Assembly: GCA_905210905.1 (NCBI GenBank)
Contig: CAJLYQ010000047.1
Coordinates: forward strand, 1-16,611
DNA length: 16,611 bases
Reading direction: 5' to 3'
DNA from: an uncultured Christensenella sp.
Lineage (GTDB): Bacteria > Bacillota > Clostridia > Christensenellales > DTU072
The notes beneath the pieces were generated by a model. That model saw only the letters and a list, made by a program, of their open reading frames with translations. It was not told the origin of the DNA and ran no database searches. The stretch's first letter is position 1; every line of letters starts with the position of its first letter. Positions 1-7,251 of this stretch are shown here, in pieces. The position numbers and the translations under genes were made by a program.

Positions 1-1471
1 AAATACGTTTTTCGGTGAGTCGTCTGTCAAGGTGGATTTCCATATTGCCGGTGCCTTTGAACTCTTCGTAAATTACGTCGTCCATACGGCTGCCGGTATC
101 GATAAGCGCGGTTGCGATAATGGTAAGGCTTCCGCCGTTTTCTATGTTTCTCGCCGCTCCGAAAAATCTCTTGGGGCTATGAAGCGCGCCGGGGTCGATA
201 CCACCGGACAAGGTTCTTCCGGTCGGAGCGATCGTAAGATTGTACGCTCTTGCAAGTCTGGTAAGGCTGTCCATCAATATTACTACGTCTTCGCCGAGTT
301 CCACGAGGCGTTTTGCTCTTTCGAGAACGAGTTCGGCAGCCTTAGTGTGATGTTCGGGCATTTCGTCGAAAGTGGAGTAAACGACTTCGCCTTTTATCGA
401 ACGCTGCATATCCGTTACTTCTTCAGGACGTTCGTCGATAAGAAGAACGATAAGATGCGCCGACGGGTAGTTTACGGATATACTGTTTGCTACTTTTTTG
501 AGCAAAGTGGTTTTACCTGCTTTCGGCGGAGATACGATCATTGCTCTCTGACCTTTCCCTATAGGTGCGACTAGGTCGATACTTCTTATCGCAAGGTCGT
601 TTTTCTCGCCGTCGATTTCGAGTCTGAATCTGGAATCGGGATAAATCGGAGTAAGATAATCGAAGTTCTTTCTTTTGAATGCGGTTTCCGGACTGCGGCC
701 GTTCACTTCAAGTACGTTTACAACGCCAGCCGGACGATTGTCGCATATTTTTCTCGCTTCCGCTTTAATCCAGTCGCCTTTTCTTAATCCGCATTTTTTA
801 ATCTTCTGCGCCGCGATATACGCGTCTTTCTCTCCGCCTTCGTAGTTATGCGCTCTCAAAAAGCCGTAACCGTCCGGCATTATTTCGAGTACGCCTTCTT
901 TGAGTTCAAGCGGAAGTTCTTCCTGTTGCGGATTGCCAGACGCAGGTTGTTCTTCATTTTCAGTCGGCTTTTTATCCGCATCAGCATTAACTTGTTGGGT
1001 GGGTTGGGTGGGCGTATAATCTCGTTTTATAGCGGGCTTTTTTTGCATAGCGGAATCGTAAACGCGCTTATACTGCTTCTTTTCGGGTTCCGTCGGTTCG
1101 TCGGTAAACGCTTTGTCTACGGTGGACGTCACGTTTTTAAGAATGGCGTTCTTAATCGGTTTTTCGATTAAAAGCGCGTATTCTTCTTCGCCGTTCAACT
1201 TTTTTTCGCGCGAATCGTTTATATCTCCGCTATCTCTGAGCGTAATTCTGCCCGGCGTTTTCGGCGGCCTTCCCGCTTTTCTTTCTATTTTTTCTTCTTT
1301 CTTTTCAAGCCCTTCTTTTGCTATCGTTTCGCAAATAGAGGATATCAAGTCGCCCTTTTTCATCGACGTGGGACTTTTTACGCCGAGAGTTCTGCCGATT
1401 ATTCTCAGTTCGTACAACGGCATTGATTCGAGCGTATCCTCGTTAAAATTTGTGTAATCGTATGCGGTCAT
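1..1471 (-). CDS. rho: Transcription termination factor Rho (5' part; runs off the window start)
   Basis: Hexameric RNA-dependent ATPase/helicase that ends transcription at unstructured C-rich RNA. The minus-strand frame is open from ATG at 1471 to the window edge, giving 490 codons without a stop. The N-terminus (MTAYDYTNFNEDTLESMPL) is a Rho_N-type helical domain. Residues about 55-180 form a hydrophilic, low-complexity insert rich in K, E, P, Q and N, as in many clostridial and actinobacterial Rho proteins. The cold-shock-like RNA-binding domain follows (EIMPDGYGFLR). The ATPase core has Walker A PPKAGKT at 315-321 (K320), a Walker B region VVILMDSLTRLARAYN near 395-410, and the TGRTLSGGIDPGALH segment. 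An upstream GGAGG about 10 nt before ATG supports this start. The C-terminal end of the ATPase domain is missing only because the window stops. Confidence 0.97.
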   Translation of the reverse strand, partial: MTAYDYTNFNEDTLESMPLYELRIIGRTLGVKSPTSMKKGDLISSICETIAKEGLEKKEEKIERKAGRPPKTPGRITLRDSGDINDSREKKLNGEEEYALLIEKPIKNAILKNVTSTVDKAFTDEPTEPEKKQYKRVYDSAMQKKPAIKRDYTPTQPTQQVNADADKKPTENEEQPASGNPQQEELPLELKEGVLEIMPDGYGFLRAHNYEGGEKDAYIAAQKIKKCGLRKGDWIKAEARKICDNRPAGVVNVLEVNGRSPETAFKRKNFDYLTPIYPDSRFRLEIDGEKNDLAIRSIDLVAPIGKGQRAMIVSPPKAGKTTLLKKVANSISVNYPSAHLIVLLIDERPEEVTDMQRSIKGEVVYSTFDEMPEHHTKAAELVLERAKRLVELGEDVVILMDSLTRLARAYNLTIAPTGRTLSGGIDPGALHSPKRFFGAARNIENGGSLTIIATALIDTGSRMDDVIYEEFKGTGNMEIHLDRRLTEKRI

Positions 1472-1748
1472 TATTTGGTTTATTCCTCCGATTTTATCGA
1501 ACTATTTAATTGTTAATTACATAAAAATTCTATATCTAATATAATAATCGTTAATGCTTAAAAAAAACTAACTATTAGACTTTATTCACCTGTTAATGGA
1601 ATTATAACCCCCATAACGCGCTTTTCGGGCAATCCGAACTACAAATTACGGACGCAATGCACCGAAAATATAAACGTTTTTACAGACTATAAACCTTATT
1701 TATCCTATTGATTTGTTTCTGGGAAACTGTAACTTTTATGATACAAAT
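1472..1748 (-). promoter_or_regulatory. Long 5' leader of rho
   Basis: About 270 nt of AT-rich DNA with no convincing gene lie between the promoter and the rho start. On the minus strand it contains a weak hairpin, CTAAtagTTAG, followed directly by seven Ts (about 1560-1577), and a 10-codon ATG ORF (MGVIIPLTGE) without a clear ribosome-binding site. In E. coli a long rho leader mediates autoregulation by Rho-dependent termination. The same role here is an inference from length and position only. Confidence 0.4.
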
Positions 1749-1777
1749 ATTTTATCATCGAAAAACGAAAATGTCAA
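1749..1777 (-). promoter_or_regulatory. Sigma-A type promoter of rho
   Basis: On the minus strand, -35 TTGACA (1772-1777), a 17-nt spacer and -10 TAAAAT (1749-1754). This is close to consensus and points at rho. The predicted start near 1742 gives a leader of about 270 nt. A 16-bp near-palindrome, GGCAAaacgtaTTGCC (1781-1796), lies directly upstream of the -35 box. It could be an operator or a weak terminator of the preceding DUF896 gene. Confidence 0.75.
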
Positions 1778-1819
1778 GCAGGCAAAACGTATTGCCGCAT
1801 TGATCCGATAGAAAAACGG

Positions 1820-2026
1820 TCAGAATTTTTGCAACTTTTGTTTTATTTTCGTTTTGTTGCCGTTTTCGTCGACGATATAGGTATTGTCGAGATGTGCTTT
1901 AAGACTGCTTTTCATACTCTCGACGTACTCTTTTCTGAGTTTTGCCTGTTCTTCTTTCTCTTCGTCGGTCAAACCGTGTTCTCTGGATTTTCTCGCAAGA
2001 TGATTTATTCTTTCTACGTCTACCAT
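1820..2026 (-). CDS. DUF896 / UPF0291 family small protein (YnzC-like)
   Basis: A 68-residue soluble protein of the DUF896 family, known from B. subtilis YnzC; no molecular function is firmly established. The family signature is clear: INHLARKSREHGLTDEEKEEQAKLRKEYVE at about 7-36, a helical hairpin rich in charged residues, followed by a short tail (SLKAHLDNTYIVDENGNK) typical of the longer members. The start is fixed by AAGGAG 6-8 nt upstream of ATG. It has its own promoter and its stop lies about 40 nt before the rho -35 box, so it is probably monocistronic. The family is largely restricted to Bacillota, which supports the taxonomic guess. Confidence 0.93.
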   Translation of the reverse strand: MVDVERINHLARKSREHGLTDEEKEEQAKLRKEYVESMKSSLKAHLDNTYIVDENGNKTKIKQKLQKF

Positions 2027-2046
2027 TATTGCTTCTCCTTAAGTAA

Positions 2047-2055
2047 ATTATACCA
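2047..2055 (-). promoter_or_regulatory. Extended -10 promoter of the DUF896 gene
   Basis: On the minus strand TGGTATAAT gives an extended -10 (TATAAT at 2047-2052, TG at 2054-2055). No good -35 lies 16-18 nt upstream, as is usual for TGn promoters. The predicted start near 2040 falls at the Shine-Dalgarno sequence, so the leader would be only about 15 nt. Confidence 0.6.
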
Positions 2056-2119
2056 CGTTATCGAAAAAATGCACGTTTTTTTATCTATATAAACGACAAA
2101 ATCGCTCGGATTACAAAGT

Positions 2120-4309
2120 TCAATTATCTTTCCGATATCCCCAAACGACTTTCCTTCCCGAGGAATTCCAAAGTTTTTCAAACCCTTCGGGTTCGGTTTC
2201 GCTCTCAACGAATATAGTAAGGTTTTTACAGTTATAAAAAGCGTGTTTTCCTATCGAAACGACGTTTTCTCCTATCGTAATCTCGCTCAACTTTTCGCAC
2301 GAACGGAACGCGTACGAACGGATTTCTTCGAGCGAAACGGGCAAAACTACGTTATCGAGCGATTTACATTCGGCAAAAGCGTTTTTCCCTATCGAAACGA
2401 GTCCTTCGTTTAACGTGATTTCTTTAAGTTTTTCACATCCGTAAAAAGCGTAATCTTCGATATATTTTACCTTACCGCTTAGCCTTACCGCCGTTAATCC
2501 GTTACAACCGTAAAACGCTCTCGAGCCTATCGATTCAAGGTTTTTACCAAAAGTTATTTCGCCGAGCGCAACGCAGTTTTTGAACGCCCTGTCGCCTATC
2601 GACTTAATACCGTCGCCGAAAGAAACGGTTTTAAGTTCGGCACAACCCGAAAAAGCGGAATCGGCAATAGTTTCCACGCCGTTCGGAACGGCTATCGAGC
2701 CCAAAGCGACGCAGTTAAAAAACGCGTGATCGGATATTGCTTTAAGGCGGCTTTCTTCTCCGTTTTTTGCGAAAGAAACCGTTTTTAGCGTTTTACACCC
2801 GGAAAGAACGGAATTTCCTATCTCTTTGAGAGAAGACGGAAGTTCTATCGAAGTAAGTTTTTCGCAATGGTAAAACGCATACGAACCCATTTTTTGCAAC
2901 CCCGACGCTTTGGCAAAATACGCTTCGGCAAGGTTTGGACATTTTGAAAAAGCACCCCTGCCTATATACTTAAGTTCGGTCGAAACGCTGGAAACGGCAA
3001 TGACGTTTTCGTTCTTGTAAAACGCGTAATCCGCCACGCCCCTGAGGTCGTCCTTGTCGAGAATAAGGTTGGTTACCGACCCGACGTAGCCGACAGCCCA
3101 ACCGCCGAAATATACCGCGCCGTCCCCTTTCGTGTCGGATTTAAGAAAACTCGTGTTGTTAAACGCTCTTATTCCTATCCTTTCAAGGGTCTTCGGAAAC
3201 AGCCCTTTCGTGCTGCCGTTAATTCTCGTCAAATTAGCGCATCCGTAAAAAGCGTAATCGTTGATTTCTTTTATGGAAAAACCGTTTCCGTCGGACGGGA
3301 ACTCTATGTTCATTATCCCCGAAAGAGAAAACGCATACTTCCCTATTTTTTCGGTACTCGTGCCTACGGTCAGACTTTGCAAAATTTTCGCTCCGAAAAA
3401 CGCTCTTTCTCCTATGCCTACTATCGTGTCGCTGAGCGCAACAGCACGAAGGGACGGATGTCCTGAAAAAAGTTGCGTATTCGGGTCGTAAATCATAAAC
3501 GCGCGATTAGCAATACCTAGCACGTTGGATTCCCAAACCAAACCGTTAGGGTCGCTGATCGTATTATTAGAGTATATTCCGTTCAAAGCGGAATTCTTGC
3601 AACCGACTGCGTATCTGGCGTCATCCGTGCCGATATAAACCACGTTTTCGGCGTTGTTCCAAATGCTCGTGCCGTAAAATGCGACCGAGCCGATACCGTT
3701 TATCGAAGTGCCTATATCTACTGCCGAAAGCGAACCGGACAACAGTAAAACCGCGGTTTCTTCTTCGCTGCGGACTACGTACGTGTCGTTTTCTTCGTTC
3801 AGTCTAAATACGAATTTAACGTTTCCGCCGTCTGCCGTATATACGAAATCGTCGGAATTTTTCTCGTACGAGCCGTTTACCGTAACCGCCGAACCGTCTT
3901 TTGAACAGGTATATTCCGCGTGGAAAAGTCCCTCGGTAACGAGCGTTTCTCCGCTAATCGTTTCGTCGGTTTTTCTGTCGTAACGGACGGATGTTCTGTT
4001 TTTATAGTTTTCGTCCACGTAGGAGAAAGTGCCGTTTGAAAGAATTCTTCCGCTAAGAACGGTTTTCGTGCCTTCCTTAAATACGAACTCGCCCGTCGTT
4101 GCGTCGTAAGTTCCTTCCTTGTCGTCTAAGCCGTAGCGTTCGAGAACGACCGTTCCGCTTTTTTCTTTAAGTACGAAATTTTGTCCTGTCCGCCGTTTAC
4201 GTCGGTGTTTCCGTAGTTCCACACCGCATACAGGGTTACGTCCGAAGTAGTCGTTTTCAACGCGGAGTCGATTTCTACGTCGGGAGTTCCGTTTTGCGTT
4301 TTCGCCCAA
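2120..4309 (-). CDS. BspA-like leucine-rich-repeat surface protein, C-terminal part (downstream of a frameshift)
   Basis: This is the larger part of a cell-surface protein. After about 44 residues with no family resemblance (probably out-of-frame read-out), recognisable coding starts near 4180 with NFVLKEKSGTVVLERYG. A beta-rich region follows (to about residue 245), then roughly 15 BspA/TpLRR (LRR_5) repeats of about 23 residues with the pattern IGxxAFxxCxxLxxIxLPxxLxxIG. The end, with PEGFEKLWNSSGRKVVWGY, matches the usual C-terminal cap of clostridial BspA-like proteins. There is no signal peptide or transmembrane segment in this frame; both are supplied by the upstream part. BspA-like proteins often bind host or matrix ligands, but the ligand here is unknown. 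It should be read together with the 4126-5226 entry as one gene of about 1,030 residues. Confidence 0.85.
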   Translation of the reverse strand: MGENAKRNSRRRNRLRVENDYFGRNPVCGVELRKHRRKRRTGQNFVLKEKSGTVVLERYGLDDKEGTYDATTGEFVFKEGTKTVLSGRILSNGTFSYVDENYKNRTSVRYDRKTDETISGETLVTEGLFHAEYTCSKDGSAVTVNGSYEKNSDDFVYTADGGNVKFVFRLNEENDTYVVRSEEETAVLLLSGSLSAVDIGTSINGIGSVAFYGTSIWNNAENVVYIGTDDARYAVGCKNSALNGIYSNNTISDPNGLVWESNVLGIANRAFMIYDPNTQLFSGHPSLRAVALSDTIVGIGERAFFGAKILQSLTVGTSTEKIGKYAFSLSGIMNIEFPSDGNGFSIKEINDYAFYGCANLTRINGSTKGLFPKTLERIGIRAFNNTSFLKSDTKGDGAVYFGGWAVGYVGSVTNLILDKDDLRGVADYAFYKNENVIAVSSVSTELKYIGRGAFSKCPNLAEAYFAKASGLQKMGSYAFYHCEKLTSIELPSSLKEIGNSVLSGCKTLKTVSFAKNGEESRLKAISDHAFFNCVALGSIAVPNGVETIADSAFSGCAELKTVSFGDGIKSIGDRAFKNCVALGEITFGKNLESIGSRAFYGCNGLTAVRLSGKVKYIEDYAFYGCEKLKEITLNEGLVSIGKNAFAECKSLDNVVLPVSLEEIRSYAFRSCEKLSEITIGENVVSIGKHAFYNCKNLTIFVESETEPEGFEKLWNSSGRKVVWGYRKDN

Positions 4310-5226
4310 CCTGCGAAACGGTATCCGTTAAGCGTATAGGCGTTTTCGCTTACCGTTACTTCGCTTTCCGCGCGGTAAGAAACGGCTGGCATCGTTCCGC
4401 CGAGAGAACCGGACGAAACGCCCGAAGGCAAGTTGGAATCGTATCTGAGAGTATACCATTTGCGTTTGTAAGAAATCGAATATACGTTTTCGGACGCTTT
4501 CGCGCCGAGCGTGAGAGCGATCGTTTTGTCGGCGTCGAAAGTGAAACCGTCGTATTTGTTTTTCTCTATCGAGTCGGCGGAAACGTCTATTACGTCACCG
4601 ACGAACTTGTTTTCGGTAATTCTTTCGGGGAGTTCGGTTCGGGCCCAGTCGTCGGAGTAGGTTCCGTCGGTGTTTTGTTTGCGCACGCGCGCCGAAAAAT
4701 CGACCGTATATTTTGCGGTTAACTTAACGTCTTTCGTTAAGGTTCTGTTGCCGACGGGTTCGTCCCCTAAAACCCACTGAGAAAAAACGGCATCGTCTTT
4801 GCCTTGCGGAACGAGATTTTTTATCGCTTCGGAAATTTTCGTTCCGACGTAAGCGACTTGCTTAGTCGTCTGCAAAGTTCCGTATTCGGTAGCGTCAAGG
4901 GTTATCGTTGCTTGACTAAGCGGAGCGAAACGAGCGTAATAGGTCGCGTCGTTTTCCGGCATTACCGACGGCAAAACCGCTTTTTCTCCCGAAAAATCGG
5001 GTTCTGCGTACCACCCCTTGAAAGAAAAACCGTCTTTAATCGGGTCCGACGGAGCAACGATGGCCTCGCCCGCCGCCGCCGTAATAGGCGCGATTTCCGT
5101 TCCGCCGTTCGTTTCGAACGTCAGCGTATAGGTCTTGGTTTTACACGCAACGAAGGAAACGGCAAGTATTGCCGCCAAAGCGATAATTATCGCCGACGCA
5201 AAAATTTTACGACATCCTTTTTTCAT
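4126..5226 (-). CDS. Surface lipoprotein N-terminal part with InlB/Flg_new-type repeats (upstream of the frameshift)
   Basis: The N-terminal part of the same surface protein. ATG at 5226 is chosen because AGGGAG lies 6 nt upstream and the protein then begins with a lipoprotein signal (MKKGCRKIFAS, hydrophobic core, FVAC). An in-frame ATG at 5268 would add 14 residues ahead of the signal. Three List-Bact/Flg_new-like repeats follow: TLTFETNGGTEI...FSFKGWYAEPDF...YYARF, a diverged second copy ending LTAKYT, and TLRYDSNLP...YRFAGWAKTQNG...TLYAVW. After NYGNTDVNGGQDK the frame diverges into ISYLKKKAERSFSNATA and stops at 4126. Restoring one base near 4180 (an A4 run) or at the A6 run (plus 4159-4164) joins it to the LRR frame. 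The gene is therefore a pseudogene, a phase-variable gene or a sequencing error. Confidence 0.85.
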   Translation of the reverse strand: MKKGCRKIFASAIIIALAAILAVSFVACKTKTYTLTFETNGGTEIAPITAAAGEAIVAPSDPIKDGFSFKGWYAEPDFSGEKAVLPSVMPENDATYYARFAPLSQATITLDATEYGTLQTTKQVAYVGTKISEAIKNLVPQGKDDAVFSQWVLGDEPVGNRTLTKDVKLTAKYTVDFSARVRKQNTDGTYSDDWARTELPERITENKFVGDVIDVSADSIEKNKYDGFTFDADKTIALTLGAKASENVYSISYKRKWYTLRYDSNLPSGVSSGSLGGTMPAVSYRAESEVTVSENAYTLNGYRFAGWAKTQNGTPDVEIDSALKTTTSDVTLYAVWNYGNTDVNGGQDKISYLKKKAERSFSNATA

Positions 5227-5313
5227 ATGTATGCTCCCTGCCGTTTTGAAAACGACTTTCCTTAACAACCATTTGTCCTATTTATATAGACTTACAGGTT
5301 ATTTATATGTATT

Positions 5314-5369
5314 TCACGGTGAGCATATCAAATCACGGTGAGTATATCAAACTGCTTTTTCGTTGTCAA
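5314..5369 (-). promoter_or_regulatory. Promoter of the LRR lipoprotein gene inside a 19-bp tandem operator repeat
   Basis: On the minus strand, -35 TTGACA (5364-5369), a 17-nt spacer and -10 TATACT (5341-5346), with TG one base upstream. On the plus strand the unit TCACGGTGAGYATATCAAA occurs twice in tandem (5314-5332 and 5333-5351) with one mismatch. Each unit holds the palindrome TCACgGTGA and a -10-like TATRCT. One palindrome lies just downstream of the -10, so a repressor bound there would block initiation. A third palindrome, ACAAAaTTTGT (5378-5388), lies upstream of the -35 box. Confidence 0.7.
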
Positions 5370-5670
5370 GTAAACCCACAAAATTTGTAGGTATGAAAAA
5401 GTAAAACCGATAACTCTTCGTTTTCTCGCCGAATCCGTTTTAATTCCGACTGCCGATAAAACTCAATTAAAAACGCATAAAAGATCCGCCGGAGGGAACG
5501 TTCCCACACCGCTCGCGCCGTCACACAAACTTCTCGATCTTTTTTAATTCAACTTTGAAAAACTTATTTGTTAACTGTTTGCTTATACGACTATGTTTCT
5601 CTGCCGCGAAAAGACCTTAAAAGTAGACCCAATGATTTTTGGGTGAAAAAATGACGAAAAATTGACCTGT
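5370..5670. other. Gene-free host DNA between attL and the LRR promoter, with a structured segment
   Basis: No credible coding frame. AAAAGATC (5479-5486) and GATCTTTT (5536-5543) can pair around a GC-rich interior that contains the perfect 12-bp palindrome GGGAACGTTCCC (5494-5505). T runs follow the stem on both strands, six or more on the plus strand. This could be a terminator-like hairpin or part of an unrecognised small RNA. Another small inverted repeat, ACCCAA...TTGGGT, lies at about 5627-5644. Before the element inserted, this DNA lay directly downstream of the tRNA-Lys terminator. Confidence 0.4.
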
Positions 5671-7179
5671 CTAAAAATGAAAGAAAACTCGCAAAAAAGC
5701 AAGTTTTCTTCCCGTTTTTGGTGCACCTACGCATTTTATATCCGAACTTTTTGCGCTTTCCAACTCGGAAAGCGTTATTGTTTCCGTTCCGTCCTTGTAA
5801 TTGTATGTAAAAGTTATCCTATCGTCATACACATAGATCGCATTGATAAAACCGTCTATCAATCGCTGTTTTCCTTCTTGTGTGGTTAAATCTAACTTTT
5901 TGTACTTTTCTATTCCGAATAAAATCTGTTCTTTCGTAAGAAACGGCTTTTTTATCTTTTCCTGCAAGATTGTGATTTCTATTTCTTTTTTCTTTGCTTC
6001 CAACTGCGAAAGTCTGTCTTTCGTACTGTCTGTTATAATTCCTTGTTCGATTGCGGAAAGCATATTTTCGATACGTTTTTCTATATCTGCCTTTTGCTCG
6101 TTCAAACGAGGCAATCTCGGATTTTCTTCGCCTTGTAAAGCGTATAATTTATCCACAAGCAGATTGACCAATTCCGCATTTTCCAAAACGCCGAGAGCCT
6201 TTTGGATTGCGATTTCTTCCATCCATTCTTTGCGAACGGCTTTTTTATCACACAGTTTTCCTTTCTTTGCCCGTGCGCATTTATAATAGCGGTATGTTCT
6301 CGACGTTCCCGTGCCGCTCTCTCCAAACATATGCGCTCCGCATTTACCGCAAAACAATTTCAAAGTCAGAATATAGTCGTCCTCAGCCTTATGGCGTGCA
6401 GGCGCTTTTTTATTTTTGGCAAGGCGTTTTTGAACGCGCTCAAATAAATCGTCGTCTATAAGTGCAGGAATGCCGTGTTCGATGATTGTATCACGGAATT
6501 TGTACTCACCGATGTATCTGCGGTTTGACAGCATACGCTGAACAATGTTGATCGTCATTTTGCCGCCGCGGATCGTCAATATATTTTTCTCGTTCAGATA
6601 GTCTGTGATTTGCTTTATCGTCTTTCCGTCGGCATATCGTGTAAAAATTTCTTTTACGATCGGTGCGGTCGTAGGGTTGGGGTGGAAATACATTTCTTCA
6701 TCGATTTCATAGCCGAATGTTACCTGCCCGCCGTTGTTTTTTCCCTTTAAGACGTTTTCTGTCATTCCGCGCACAACTTTTTCGGCAAGTTCCGCCGAAT
6801 AGTATTCTGCCATTCCTTCCAAAACCGATTCAAGCAAGATTCCTTCCGAACCGTTTGCTATTGTTTCCTTTGCGGATATAACCTTTACGCCGTTCTTTTT
6901 GAGCAGCGTTTTATAATGTGCGCTGTCATAGCGGTTGCGGGCAAAACGGTCTAATTTCCAGACGATAATGCAATCGAAGGCGTGTTTATAGCTGTCTTTG
7001 ATCATTCGCTGAAATTCGGGGCGGTTATCCGTCTTTGCGGAAAGCGCACGGTCTATATAATTGCCGATAACGTCTATGCCCGTATGTTCCGCAAATTCCA
7101 TACATTCGCGGAGCTGCCCTTCGATAGAGGCTTCCGTTTGATTGTCCGAAGAATATCGGGCGTAAATAACAGCTTTCAT
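5671..7179 (-). CDS. Large serine recombinase (site-specific integrase of the element)
   Basis: Catalyses integration and excision by double-strand cleavage at att sites. An N-terminal resolvase domain begins MKAVIYARYSSDNQ, with Ser10 as the probable nucleophile, and continues through KLDRFARNR and GMAEYYSAELAEKV. The Recombinase domain (PF07508) covers about 150-265, including FTRYADGKTIKQITDYLN and SNRRYIGEY. A zinc ribbon with CGKCG and later Cys residues lies at about 275-325, then a coiled coil (about 350-410). The start is supported by GGGAG 9 nt before ATG. The frame passes through attL at 5728-5716, so the last 14 residues (TGRKLAFLRVFFHF) are encoded by host DNA. In the excised circle the same frame would end in a different 24-residue tail. 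A tRNA target is less common for serine than for tyrosine integrases. Confidence 0.95.
   Translation of the reverse strand: MKAVIYARYSSDNQTEASIEGQLRECMEFAEHTGIDVIGNYIDRALSAKTDNRPEFQRMIKDSYKHAFDCIIVWKLDRFARNRYDSAHYKTLLKKNGVKVISAKETIANGSEGILLESVLEGMAEYYSAELAEKVVRGMTENVLKGKNNGGQVTFGYEIDEEMYFHPNPTTAPIVKEIFTRYADGKTIKQITDYLNEKNILTIRGGKMTINIVQRMLSNRRYIGEYKFRDTIIEHGIPALIDDDLFERVQKRLAKNKKAPARHKAEDDYILTLKLFCGKCGAHMFGESGTGTSRTYRYYKCARAKKGKLCDKKAVRKEWMEEIAIQKALGVLENAELVNLLVDKLYALQGEENPRLPRLNEQKADIEKRIENMLSAIEQGIITDSTKDRLSQLEAKKKEIEITILQEKIKKPFLTKEQILFGIEKYKKLDLTTQEGKQRLIDGFINAIYVYDDRITFTYNYKDGTETITLSELESAKSSDIKCVGAPKTGRKLAFLRVFFHF
5673..5712 (-). terminator. Rho-independent terminator, probably the original tRNA-Lys terminator displaced by the element
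   Basis: On the minus strand a 14-bp stem (two G-T pairs) spans 5699-5712 and 5679-5692 with a TTTTTT loop, then A and five Ts. It lies just outside attL, so before integration it would have started about 5 nt after the tRNA-Lys CCA end. In the integrated state it overlaps the recombinase stop codon (5671-5673) and would end the recombinase transcript. Confidence 0.8.
5716..5728. repeat. attL core (13-bp direct repeat)
   Basis: TTTTGGTGCACCT is repeated exactly at 12417-12429, where it forms the 3' end of tRNA-Lys including CCA. It contains the palindrome GGTGCACC. Flanking bases differ on both sides, so 13 bp is the full shared core. Confidence 0.88.
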
Positions 7180-7208
7180 CGTTTATCTCCCTTTTTTTCT
7201 TTGTGTGC

Positions 7209-7217
7209 ATTATACCA
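7209..7217 (-). promoter_or_regulatory. Extended -10 promoter of the recombinase
   Basis: On the minus strand TGGTATAAT (TATAAT at 7209-7214, TG at 7216-7217), with no good -35 match. The AT-rich palindrome ATATAgtcaTATAT lies about 20 nt upstream of the -10, between the recombinase and the XRE gene, and could be an operator for that regulator. Confidence 0.55.
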
Positions 7218-7251
7218 TAGAAAACTTGACAGATATAGTCATATATAGAAA

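Noticed and set aside
4159..4190. Programmed -1 ribosomal frameshifting as an explanation for the split lipoprotein
   Set aside because: The A-runs are not in the phase required for an X XXY YYZ slippery heptamer and no clear downstream pseudoknot was seen. An indel is simpler.
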